Shown here: in pieces, positions 17,817 through 26,836 of the stretch
Layout of the letters: the number at the start of each line of letters is the position of its first letter
How positions within the stretch are numbered: position 1 is the first letter of the stretch
Source of the DNA: a virus
DNA length: 59,810 bases
Direction: 5' to 3' (one strand)
Virus record (IMG/VR): IMGVR_UViG_3300024346_011330
Location: 1-59,810 of that record
Made by a program: the position numbers and the translations under genes
The notes under the pieces: generated by a model
Told to the model about the DNA's origin: nothing
Seen by the model: only the letters and a program-made list of their open reading frames with translations
The model's database searches: none

Positions 17817-20714
17817 ATGCCTAATAATAGAAAAATTACAGATCTTCCTAGTATTGTACCTAGGTCAGATTTAAAGTTTGTAGTCGCTACTGATGCAAAC
17901 AATTTTTCTGTTTCTCTTGGCGACATTAGCACAAGCATCACTGACCAGCTTCCCGCTGGTTTGATCGGACAAGATGACCTTATAGCAAGTGGTAATTTTT
18001 TACATAATTACATAGATGATATAAATGACGCCTTGGTTGCCGCTGATAATCTTTTAAATTTAGATTTAGATTCTTTAAGCGGGGCATTAAATGCTACAGA
18101 GTCTGAGCTACAAGACAAAATTGATATAATATCAGGCGACTTATTTACTACTGGTCAGTATTTATATGAAGCCATCGAGACAGTTAGTGGAGATTTACTT
18201 GCTAGTGGAACATTAATCGATCAAACTTTTGATATTTTTTATCAGAATCTCGTTTCTACGGGAGAATATCTCAGCGGCAATATTGCTGCTACTGGAGATG
18301 TCTTAAAGTCACAGATTGATTTGGTTGTTGATGACCAAGGCAACTTAAATAATCAATTGCTAGATTCTTTTAATTCTCAGTTTGGTGGAACATATATATA
18401 TTTCTCAGATTTAGAGAATAAACTTGGGCCAACAATAAAAACTTTTTACGAGACCCCTACTCAAGATATATTTTTATCAGGTGTCACTGTTGATTCCGCT
18501 CGTCGTTGTAAGGCTTATCTTCGTTGGGACGGCCCAGCAAACGAGTACATGGGAACAGGTTACATCAATGGTCAACAAATACCTTTTCAAAATATACGTG
18601 AATTAGGCACACAAACTCGTCGATTTGAAGGCTTTATAGATAATTTAGATTTGCGGGGCAAGACAGAAATTACTGGCGCAGTTAATAATATAACAGGCTA
18701 TATTAGCTTAACAGAATTAGGCACTGGCCCCAGTGCTACATCCGTACAAATAAATGATATTTTTTCAGCCACGCCAAAAGCTGGCACAGAATTAGGCAAT
18801 GATGCATTAAAAGAAGATGATGTTATTGATATACAAGTAACATATCCTAGCGGGCTTTTCGATAGTCACGATACATCTGTCAGTGGTATTCAGGTCATGG
18901 ATGAAGGCATATCAAATGGTACAAATTTTGTATCATATATTCCTGCAGTCTTGGGAGACGGCTCGCGTTTATATACGATACCTGTAAGTGTTTCTAATCG
19001 AGATGGAATTGATCAAGGTGTTAGTGTTAGAGCATTGAATAATTTTGGCTCAACTGGAATAATTGATACTTCCTCTAATGTTGTTTCTTTAGACCAAGTA
19101 TATCCTGTTATTACGGCCACCGATCCTGTATCTTATAATGGGAGATCTGACGGTTTGCGACAAGGAGAGTCTACCACATTCACCAACAATATTCTTGATT
19201 TTAATGAGTTCGATGATACCGTTAGTTATACACCAATATTAACTGATGGATGTTTAGTAGATGTTAACAACCCCGACACTTTCGAGGGAACTAAAACTGT
19301 ATCTTATGTGCAGGGAACATTTACTGACTCAGACAACATTGAAATCTATGCGGTGCGTAGTTCTAATGGTGCAAATGATACCGAATATGTTTCTGTAAAA
19401 GTAGCAAACGGCATGAGTGTTGAGTCTTCAGAAATCATCACTCCAGCCATATCAACAAATTCTCCAAATTTAATTGGCACTACTGATTTAAAAGGCGGAG
19501 ATACTGTTAATGTTGAAGTCGAGATTGATGTTAAAGATGTTGCTGCGAACACGATACAAATAAAAGTATTAAATTCTGGCATTTCAGACGGTAGTCAAAC
19601 TTCTTTTTCTAGTTATAGTTTTGTTTCGGTAGCTGGAAATGTTTACAAATATACGGTTCCAGTAAAAGTAACAAGCAGCAACTCAAGAAACGGCAATCAA
19701 TCAGTTGTTATTCAGGCAAGAAACAGCTTTGGAGTATTAAGTGCTGAATATACATCCGACAATACTGCTTCAGTAGACAACGTTGGTCCATCTATTTCGT
19801 TTAGTAGTATTACTTACCCAACTAATCAGCAAGCAATTAAGTCTGGCGAATCGGCAACAGTTGCTCACAGTATTTCAAATTACGATTCTGTAGTTTATGA
19901 CAGTCCAAATGGACAATTAACTATCGCTAATACTTCTGCGTTTGAGGCTAATAAAGTTTGTGATTATAATTCAGGAGGATACAACATATCGAGTGCGAAC
20001 TTTAGGGCAACTGCCACAAAAGCTACAAATGGAATAGTTGAATCGAACACTGAGGTTGTATTTATCGCCAACACACCAATGACCTTAACAATCAGTGGTT
20101 TAGCATCTAAATTAATTAGTTCTAATAGCGGGCAAAATTACAACTTTTCTTTAAATTCTAATCAAAAATACAATGCTTTTCCAACACTCAGTGTTGACTC
20201 TAGCCAAACAAATCCATCCTCACTGACACATACAAGCCAAAGCACCAATGGAACTAATTCTTTCCGGATTAATGTCAATGATTCACACACTAAAGGAATA
20301 TTTAATTGGCAGGTATCTGCATTTAATTTAGCGGGCATTGAAACAACTACGGTTAGTCCATCAACATATAATATTGAAGGATTTAATTCAAGAGATATAT
20401 TTGCTAGCCCCCAATCTTTATCTGCTGGGCTTGCTCCTATCGGCACATCAGTTACTAATCCAAATAATGTCGATTTAGAAAATACTAGTGAGGGTGGCGC
20501 GGGTCCAAATGGTGGCACAATTTATACATACAAATCTATAGCGAATGGAACACAATTAGATTTCACTTTTGATTTCAATAATGAATTTACCGTTTGCGAT
20601 TCTTCTGGCTTAACAGATAGCAATGGTGATCATATATTTAATCTAGACGCACTCTCCAGAGCTGCTAATACAGATGTTAATAACCCTGCAAAATATATAG
20701 TTAGCGAGGATTGA
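17817..20714 (+). CDS. Fibre-like structural protein with repeated beta domains
   Basis: 965 residues. The N-terminus (MPNNRKITDLPSI) matches the 'KITDLP' opening of phage fibre or whisker proteins. Residues about 50-180 are helical with periodic SG words (ISGDLFTTGQYL, VSGDLLASGTLI), likely a coiled-coil shaft. The rest has at least three domains beginning with similar phrases (VYPVITATDPVSYNG, VGPSISFSSITYP) of beta-sandwich or Ig-like character. It starts three bases after the previous stop and continues the fibre operon. Confidence 0.75.
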   Translation: MPNNRKITDLPSIVPRSDLKFVVATDANNFSVSLGDISTSITDQLPAGLIGQDDLIASGNFLHNYIDDINDALVAADNLLNLDLDSLSGALNATESELQDKIDIISGDLFTTGQYLYEAIETVSGDLLASGTLIDQTFDIFYQNLVSTGEYLSGNIAATGDVLKSQIDLVVDDQGNLNNQLLDSFNSQFGGTYIYFSDLENKLGPTIKTFYETPTQDIFLSGVTVDSARRCKAYLRWDGPANEYMGTGYINGQQIPFQNIRELGTQTRRFEGFIDNLDLRGKTEITGAVNNITGYISLTELGTGPSATSVQINDIFSATPKAGTELGNDALKEDDVIDIQVTYPSGLFDSHDTSVSGIQVMDEGISNGTNFVSYIPAVLGDGSRLYTIPVSVSNRDGIDQGVSVRALNNFGSTGIIDTSSNVVSLDQVYPVITATDPVSYNGRSDGLRQGESTTFTNNILDFNEFDDTVSYTPILTDGCLVDVNNPDTFEGTKTVSYVQGTFTDSDNIEIYAVRSSNGANDTEYVSVKVANGMSVESSEIITPAISTNSPNLIGTTDLKGGDTVNVEVEIDVKDVAANTIQIKVLNSGISDGSQTSFSSYSFVSVAGNVYKYTVPVKVTSSNSRNGNQSVVIQARNSFGVLSAEYTSDNTASVDNVGPSISFSSITYPTNQQAIKSGESATVAHSISNYDSVVYDSPNGQLTIANTSAFEANKVCDYNSGGYNISSANFRATATKATNGIVESNTEVVFIANTPMTLTISGLASKLISSNSGQNYNFSLNSNQKYNAFPTLSVDSSQTNPSSLTHTSQSTNGTNSFRINVNDSHTKGIFNWQVSAFNLAGIETTTVSPSTYNIEGFNSRDIFASPQSLSAGLAPIGTSVTNPNNVDLENTSEGGAGPNGGTIYTYKSIANGTQLDFTFDFNNEFTVCDSSGLTDSNGDHIFNLDALSRAANTDVNNPAKYIVSED

Positions 20715-20715
20715 T

Positions 20716-21957
20716 ATGGGTGCTTTTGAAGATTTCGTAAACGCTAACTTAGGGATCAGAAAACCCCTTATTTTTGATTTTGCTCCTCCAACTGGTGCAG
20801 GGAAAAGCTTAAAAGCTGCTGGTATTAGAGGAGCACATTTCCTAGACTTAAGCACTAACTTTCTTTACGAAAAAACTGGAGAAAACAATAATGTTGACTG
20901 GGTAAAGATCGCTAAGCTCGGTGATTCCAGAGGAGAACCTGGCGGCACAGATACCAACATACAATTTGTTAGCGGTGACAAACTAGCGGGCTCAGAGTAC
21001 TTAATATATAATTACGACAATAATCAATTAAGTGGTACAAGTGGACATTTTGATTATTTCACTGCGAATGATGCGGTGTTTTCTAATGACGTTCATGTTT
21101 CTGGAGACTTGCATATCAGTGGCAAAACATATGTCAATGAAATTCTTGACTATACAGTTACTGGTACGATTAGCGGTCATAGCGGAATATATCATTATCT
21201 GCAATCGGACTATATTACAGGTAATACTGGGCATTTCTTTGATGAAGTTATTGTTGGTGAAGCGGGCGAGGATGATGGAATCATATTGGATGGTGGCAAT
21301 ATTATTGCTGGCGGCAACTTTGAAATGTCTGGAGATCTTGTTGTTAGCGGCAGGAATGTTATTGCGGGTCTTGATACAGTTAGTGGTTTCGCAGAATCAG
21401 GTATCAGTGGACTGCGAGATGGATTAAGCGGGGTCAGCGGTTTTGCGGAGTCTGGGATTAGTGGTCTTAACGATAATCTAATTTCTGTAAGCGGAGAATC
21501 GCTAGCGAATTTTGTTGCCTTAGGGGATGATATAGATATTCTTGAGGATGATTTGCTCATAGTAAGTGGCGAATCTCTTGCTAATACTATTGCACTTAGC
21601 GATGATATTACAATCGTTTCTGACGATGTTGTTACTGTAAGCGGTCTTAGTACTGCAAATTTTGTGGCATTAAGCGATGATGTCTCTTTAATTAATTCTA
21701 GTTTACCTTTTTTGTTTTCTCTAGAAATTCCTGAGAGCATATCTTCGAGTGGTATTAAATTCTTAGACTTAGGTGATAATGTTAATTATATTATTCCGCC
21801 TCAAGTGCACGGAAACATGACATCTACTGGTTCAGTTTCGTATATTTATGATTATTATATTCATGATATCACAACCACTGGATTTCATATTGATTTTAGC
21901 GATGTAATTTCAGAGAGCGGGCATTCTATTGATCTTGCGATCTTTAAAAAAGCATAA
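20716..21957 (+). CDS. Fibre protein with SG-type repeats
   Basis: 413 residues. The start (MGAFEDFVNANLGIRKPL) is followed by a 'GAHFLDLSTNFLYEKTG' region typical of phage structural proteins, then beta-repeats built on SGDLHISG, SGDLVVSG and three related repeats of VSGESLANFVALGDD type. These recall the SG repeats of the preceding protein and suggest the two assemble together or derive from one another. No enzyme motif is seen. It starts two bases after the previous stop. Confidence 0.75.
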   Translation: MGAFEDFVNANLGIRKPLIFDFAPPTGAGKSLKAAGIRGAHFLDLSTNFLYEKTGENNNVDWVKIAKLGDSRGEPGGTDTNIQFVSGDKLAGSEYLIYNYDNNQLSGTSGHFDYFTANDAVFSNDVHVSGDLHISGKTYVNEILDYTVTGTISGHSGIYHYLQSDYITGNTGHFFDEVIVGEAGEDDGIILDGGNIIAGGNFEMSGDLVVSGRNVIAGLDTVSGFAESGISGLRDGLSGVSGFAESGISGLNDNLISVSGESLANFVALGDDIDILEDDLLIVSGESLANTIALSDDITIVSDDVVTVSGLSTANFVALSDDVSLINSSLPFLFSLEIPESISSSGIKFLDLGDNVNYIIPPQVHGNMTSTGSVSYIYDYYIHDITTTGFHIDFSDVISESGHSIDLAIFKKA

Positions 21958-21962
21958 ACATC

Positions 21963-22823
21963 ATGGATAGAATATTTAAATATAATAAAATTAATATAGG
22001 TGGCTCTTTACTTTATACAGATGCTGATGGAAATTTTTTGATAGAAAATGATGCTGGAGAAATTATTTTTGATAGTGGCTCTAAAGTTTGGACACCAAAT
22101 AGGTTTCTGAATTTAGCTTGCTGGTATGATGCTTCAGATATCACCAGTATCACCGAATCATCCAATGTAGTTTCTCAGATTAATGATAAATCAGGCAATG
22201 GATTTCATTTAAATGTAATAACTGCAGGTAAAAATGGCCCCAAAACAGGAATAGAAACGCTAAATGGATTAAATGTTTTATCATGGGATTCAGTCGATCA
22301 GATTCTTGAAAACGATTCTTTTTCGTTTGATCAAAATTCTGAACCATTATACCTGTCAGCTATTTTCAGATGCGACCAAGATAACGCTCAGGATTTTATT
22401 ATTGCAGGAACAGAGAACACAGCACCTGGACAAAGGATGGGTCTAAGAAGAACTTCGCCCAGTGATTCACTACAAATACTTGGTGGCAGCGGTGGGGGTG
22501 CAAACATTGCACTCAGTTCAGGTGCTGACACTGTCCCAGAAGGTCAAGATATTTTATTTATTATAAAATTCAACTCAACTAATTCTTATATTAGTATCAA
22601 TGGAAATATAGAAGCTCAAGGAAATATCGGCACAAACTCCTTTTCTTCATTAAATATTGGCGGCAATGAATCCGAGTCAAGCAACATGAAAGGTTATATC
22701 GCTGAATTAATTCTCTCAAGAGGAGACTTTAAAGCTGCGGAAACAGAGGGTTACCTTGCCCATAAATGGGGGTTAACTGCAAATTTACCCAATAATCATA
22801 TATACAAATATAAGAGGCCATAA
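21963..22823 (+). CDS. LamG/concanavalin-like lectin domain protein
   Basis: 286 residues. After a short N-terminal attachment stretch, residues 45-286 have the profile of a LamG-like jelly roll: LACWYDASDITSI, INDKSGNGFHL, LSWDSVDQ, and the very typical end AEGYLAHKWGL...LPNNHIYK (given here in pieces), frequent in marine bacterial and phage adhesins. Such domains bind carbohydrate, so the protein is a good candidate for the receptor-binding tip. It lies between fibre genes. Confidence 0.8.
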   Translation: MDRIFKYNKINIGGSLLYTDADGNFLIENDAGEIIFDSGSKVWTPNRFLNLACWYDASDITSITESSNVVSQINDKSGNGFHLNVITAGKNGPKTGIETLNGLNVLSWDSVDQILENDSFSFDQNSEPLYLSAIFRCDQDNAQDFIIAGTENTAPGQRMGLRRTSPSDSLQILGGSGGGANIALSSGADTVPEGQDILFIIKFNSTNSYISINGNIEAQGNIGTNSFSSLNIGGNESESSNMKGYIAELILSRGDFKAAETEGYLAHKWGLTANLPNNHIYKYKRP

Positions 22824-22827
22824 ATTA

Positions 22828-22837
22828 AGTGTAACAG
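22828..22837 (+). promoter_or_regulatory. AGTGTA-type promoter
   Basis: TTAAGTGTAACAG follows the lectin gene; the -10-like TAACAG (22832-22837) ends 9 bases before the ATG at 22847. No -35 box. Confidence 0.5.
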
Positions 22838-22846
22838 TATAAAGAG

Positions 22847-25669
22847 ATGAAAAATATCAAGAAAGTTAGCAAGTTACCATTAGTAGTAGAGCCTAATACA
22901 ATTTATTATAGTAGATTAACTCGTGAAATTATTTTAACTACTAGCAGAGGAAAGGAAAAATTTCAAGCATTATACTTACCAAAAGATGTTGATGCATTTA
23001 GTGTTGCTAAATATTATCCTTTGTATGCTACGGAAGCTCTAGCTAAAGCTAACTCTCCAACAGGTAGTGTTGTTGCTTATGGAGAATCTGAATTAGGGCC
23101 AGCCCCAGAAGGAATAACTTATCCAGTTTACATGCCAGCAGGATTATCTGTTAAATATTTAGGGGATTATATTGATCCCGCTGGCGATGACGATGGAGAT
23201 GGAGTTCTTAATTTTAGAGACCCTGATTTTGTTGGTCTTGACGCATTGATCGATGCAGGATATAAAGGGGTTGATCCATACACTACCCCGAGTAATGTTA
23301 CTTTAAATGTAAAAGATTATTTAGATAATCCAGATTCTGGAACCTATAATGATACTGAGTCTGAAATCGTAGTTTCTGTAGCTGTGCGTGGCCTTATGAT
23401 TGGTCCAAATGGAGAAAAGAAATTCTTTTTTGGTCCAGGCGCGGCTATTATACCTCCAGGTTATGTACTTTTTCAAGATGAAGGTGCAACAGGCAGTCCT
23501 TTACCTGCTCCAGTTCCTGCATACACAGGAGACCCATTTCTTACACAAGGTTTAACACCTTCTTCACTTTCTTCTGCCGATTATAATGGGACTGATCCAT
23601 TTACTACTTCTAATAATGTAGATGTAAACATTAAAGATTATCTTTCCAATCCAAGTGGCGGCTCTTTAAATGATACTGGCTCTGAAGTTGTTGTTTCGGT
23701 TCAAAATTCAGGTATCATTGTTGGGCCAAACGGAGAAATAAAAGTTTTCTTGGGTGCGGGTGCTGCTGTAGTACCAGACGGTTGGGTTCTTTTTGAAGAT
23801 ATTGGATCAACCGATTCTCCTTTACCTCAACCTTCTCCTGCATATACAGGAGACCCATTTTCTACTACTGGTGGAGATGTTAATATAACTGATTATATAT
23901 CTAATCCTGACGCGGGCTCTTTTAACGGCACAGGAGGACCAATAGAAATCCATAGCCTACAATCAGGTGTTATTGTCTGCGACGATGGTTCAGTTACATT
24001 AGTTCCTCCGGGAATTATCACACTAAATGATTCCTGTACATTCTTTAAGGACACAGGTAATACTGGATATCCTTTGCCAGACTTAACTCCAGCGTACACA
24101 GCTGACCCGATCACAGTAAATAGTCAAGATATTAATGTAAAAGACTATCTAGATGATCCAAATTCTGGCTATAAAAATACTACGGGTTCACCACTAGATA
24201 TTAAGATCAACACAAAATCTATTGTTATAAAGCCAGATGGCACGGTTGTGACTTACAATCCTCCAGCAGTTATTACTTTAGGAGTAGATGATATTTTAAT
24301 TAGTGATAAAGAAGATAAACTATCTAAAGTTAGTGTTAAAGTTAATATAGAAGACTATCTTGACCAACCAAGTTCTGGTTCAGTCAACACTACTGGCACA
24401 GACATCACAATAAACACAACAAGACCAGGTATTCTGGTTGGGCCTAATGGTGAAATTAAATACTTTTTGCCGGGCGACATTACTGTACCAAAAGGCTGGG
24501 TAATATTTGAAGAGCTTTCAGGGAAAACCACACCTTTACCTTGGTCTGGTTACACAGGAGAAGATCCGTTTACGACTAGTCAGGGTGTCGATGTTAACAT
24601 TAAAGACCATTTAGAGAATCCCGATGGGGGCTCAATTAATAATACAAGTCAAGACATTGAAATTGATGTTACTGAAAAGTGCATACTTGTCTTGCCTGAC
24701 GGTACAGTAACGGAAGTTGGTCCCGGAGTTATAACCATGACACCAGGCTCTGTTCTTTTTTCTGAAGAGTCTAAGTTGGTTAAAAAGGCAGTTTCAGCAG
24801 GTCTTATAGATCCTCCGCTTCCTCCTTCTGCTACATCTGCTACCTCCAAACAATGGTTTGAGACTTCAAATGGAGACTTGATTTTGCGCACGGCGGTTTA
24901 CGATTCGAGTGATCCTGCGGTAAGATTATGGGAAGGTAATGCTGAGGGCGATTATATTCCTCTTGACGTGCCCGTGAGTTCTACCACTGACGATGCTCAG
25001 TATTTTGAAATCACTACTGATAGTGATGTTACTCCAAGATCTTCGAATACAACTCTTTCCGAAAGTCCTGCAGAAGTGACAGCGAGCAATGGTACCCAAC
25101 AAAGTGCACCAGCTTCTCCTGCTAAAGGAACAGCGTATTATGTTTATGGCGATGATGGAGTAAATGGAGAAGGCTATTACTACCCTGTTTATTTAGCAGA
25201 TACAGGTTTATCTACAAATCATACTCATAGTATAGGCAGTGTAACTTACTATATGGAAGATTCAGATTCTAACCATGCCGAATCTTCAATGCCTGCAAAT
25301 AACACCTTATCAATTGCCCCAAATACTTCGCTTCCAGTTCCTCCTAAATTTAATGTGGGTGATACAACAACATATTACGGAGTAACTGTGTACATTACAG
25401 AAGCGATCAATAGTGAAGATAAATATGGCATATCTTATAGTTCAGCAACTTCACCTACTAATAGTTATATATCGGAATCACTGCTTTCAACTGATATTAA
25501 CGGCAACCCTATCACTGGAAGTTGGACACCTTTGTATTCTGTGGGAGATACTGCAACCTTAAATGGTAATTCAGTCACAATTAGCAGTGTGAACACAAAC
25601 TATTTGTATGATGTGGCAGATTCTTCAGGAAATACCATTTCAGGCGTTCATGAAACATTACTTTCGTAA
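22847..25669 (+). CDS. Modular adhesin with six degenerate ~85-90 residue repeats
   Basis: 940 residues. After an N-terminal domain there is an acidic loop DDDGDGVLNFRDPD resembling a thrombospondin type-3/calcium-binding element. Six related modules follow, each starting near a VNIKDYLSNPSGGS-type phrase, with a central GPNGEIK or PDGTV turn and a VLFEDIGST-type strand; the last ones are shorter. The C-terminal 280 residues are different and Ser/Thr-rich (HTHSIGSVTYYMED). No catalytic motif was seen. Repetition suggests a long stalk or multivalent binding surface. Transcribed separately from its own late-type promoter. Confidence 0.75.
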   Translation: MKNIKKVSKLPLVVEPNTIYYSRLTREIILTTSRGKEKFQALYLPKDVDAFSVAKYYPLYATEALAKANSPTGSVVAYGESELGPAPEGITYPVYMPAGLSVKYLGDYIDPAGDDDGDGVLNFRDPDFVGLDALIDAGYKGVDPYTTPSNVTLNVKDYLDNPDSGTYNDTESEIVVSVAVRGLMIGPNGEKKFFFGPGAAIIPPGYVLFQDEGATGSPLPAPVPAYTGDPFLTQGLTPSSLSSADYNGTDPFTTSNNVDVNIKDYLSNPSGGSLNDTGSEVVVSVQNSGIIVGPNGEIKVFLGAGAAVVPDGWVLFEDIGSTDSPLPQPSPAYTGDPFSTTGGDVNITDYISNPDAGSFNGTGGPIEIHSLQSGVIVCDDGSVTLVPPGIITLNDSCTFFKDTGNTGYPLPDLTPAYTADPITVNSQDINVKDYLDDPNSGYKNTTGSPLDIKINTKSIVIKPDGTVVTYNPPAVITLGVDDILISDKEDKLSKVSVKVNIEDYLDQPSSGSVNTTGTDITINTTRPGILVGPNGEIKYFLPGDITVPKGWVIFEELSGKTTPLPWSGYTGEDPFTTSQGVDVNIKDHLENPDGGSINNTSQDIEIDVTEKCILVLPDGTVTEVGPGVITMTPGSVLFSEESKLVKKAVSAGLIDPPLPPSATSATSKQWFETSNGDLILRTAVYDSSDPAVRLWEGNAEGDYIPLDVPVSSTTDDAQYFEITTDSDVTPRSSNTTLSESPAEVTASNGTQQSAPASPAKGTAYYVYGDDGVNGEGYYYPVYLADTGLSTNHTHSIGSVTYYMEDSDSNHAESSMPANNTLSIAPNTSLPVPPKFNVGDTTTYYGVTVYITEAINSEDKYGISYSSATSPTNSYISESLLSTDINGNPITGSWTPLYSVGDTATLNGNSVTISSVNTNYLYDVADSSGNTISGVHETLLS
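23270..24786 (+). repeat. Six degenerate protein-coding repeats
   Basis: Units of about 210-310 bases, beginning at roughly 23270, 23590, 23866, 24112, 24328 and 24568. They share the encoded words KDYL/EDYL, PSGGS/PDGGS and GPNGE/PDGT but differ in DNA, so these are old duplications. Confidence 0.7.
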
Positions 25670-25683
25670 AAAAGATAAAAATT

Positions 25684-25707
25684 TGTGTATACTTTATAAA
25701 GAGGAAA
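25684..25707 (+). promoter_or_regulatory. GTGTA-type promoter followed by a Shine-Dalgarno sequence
   Basis: TGTGTATACTTT with TATACT at 25688-25693, then aaaGAGGaaaa about ten bases before the ATG at 25712. Unlike most motifs of this class it leaves a short leader with a recognisable ribosome-binding site. Confidence 0.55.
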
Positions 25708-25711
25708 AAAT

Positions 25712-26836
25712 ATGGCAACTAAAAACTTAATACCAAGATCAGACGGAGAAGGAGGAATCGGAAAACCAGGCGTTGCTTGGGGATCTGGAGTATTCAAGAC
25801 TGGATCATTCCAAGAGCTTACCGTACAAGGAAATGCTGTTTCAACAGGCAGCTTTACAGAATTAAATGACTTAAGCTCAAATGTTACTTGGGTCAACGTA
25901 CCTGATGCTAACATTACAGAGAGTTCCGTAGTACAACACTCTGGAGCTCTTTCGGTTCAATCATCTCAGATATTCGACTTATCTTCTCAGGGATTTTTAA
26001 CACTTCAGGATTCGGGTTCTCTTGCTATCGGTGCCGACCAAATTGATTTTAATAGTAGCTTAATACCAGATACTAATGCTGCTTATGATTTAGGATCTGC
26101 TGAGAAAAAAATTAGGCATTTATATTTAAGTGATAATTCCTTAAAACTTGGAGATGTAAGCATCTCTATAGATGCACAAGGAGATGTATCTATTCCTGCT
26201 GGAATTAAAGTAGGATCTGCCTCAATAAAACCAGACCCCAACAATCCTGAAGTTGTATCTTTTGATAAAGTACCTAAAGTTTTAGATAGCGAAGGAAACC
26301 CTGTTACAATCTTAACCGCCGACAAACTAGGGCTTGGCACCTCTGCTGTTTTAAGTGGGACATCTCAAGATATTCAATTTAAATTACTGACTGACGAAAA
26401 TCGATTCGTGGTCGGAACGACTGGTGAAGGCGGCTTAGCTTCTGGCTGGTATAGATTCAATGATTTTAATGTAAAAGGTTCAACTGATATTGGGGCCCAT
26501 GCTTTAAATCCAGTTGATACAAGAATTTATTCCGACAGTGATTCTTTTGTTTATATGACAAGAGATGCATACGGCAATAGAGTGGCACATTTAGTGGGCG
26601 GCGACGAAGATGTTTCTCCTGCAAATAACATTGCACTAGGTCTAGCTGTTAAAATCGATGATACTGATACACCTCAAGATATAGAATTTACACATACTGA
26701 CGGCGAACAATATTCCTTAATAAATGGTGATAGTGATAGTAAAGGTACAAATGGTATACCAGTTAGACAAGGTTTTCAGGGTGCATCAATTGGTGCTGTG
26801 CCGCAACCATTATTAATTGACGGAGGTTACTTCTAA
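25712..26836 (+). CDS. Phage tail fibre protein
   Basis: 374 residues. The start (MATKNLIPRSDGEGGIGK) and the central AAYDLGSAEKKIRHLYLSDN are characteristic of fibre proteins in T4-like and other marine myophages, where the latter phrase precedes a 'NSLKLGD' shaft. The C-terminus ends in a Gly-rich LLIDGGYF. Likely a trimeric beta-structured fibre. The strong leader with a Shine-Dalgarno sequence suggests abundant product. The next gene starts on the last base of its stop. Confidence 0.8.
   Translation: MATKNLIPRSDGEGGIGKPGVAWGSGVFKTGSFQELTVQGNAVSTGSFTELNDLSSNVTWVNVPDANITESSVVQHSGALSVQSSQIFDLSSQGFLTLQDSGSLAIGADQIDFNSSLIPDTNAAYDLGSAEKKIRHLYLSDNSLKLGDVSISIDAQGDVSIPAGIKVGSASIKPDPNNPEVVSFDKVPKVLDSEGNPVTILTADKLGLGTSAVLSGTSQDIQFKLLTDENRFVVGTTGEGGLASGWYRFNDFNVKGSTDIGAHALNPVDTRIYSDSDSFVYMTRDAYGNRVAHLVGGDEDVSPANNIALGLAVKIDDTDTPQDIEFTHTDGEQYSLINGDSDSKGTNGIPVRQGFQGASIGAVPQPLLIDGGYF

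Noticed and set aside
14198-21740. Several long open frames on the minus strand opposite the fibre genes
   Set aside because: They follow codon bias of the sense strand, have no promoter or ribosome site and match no family.
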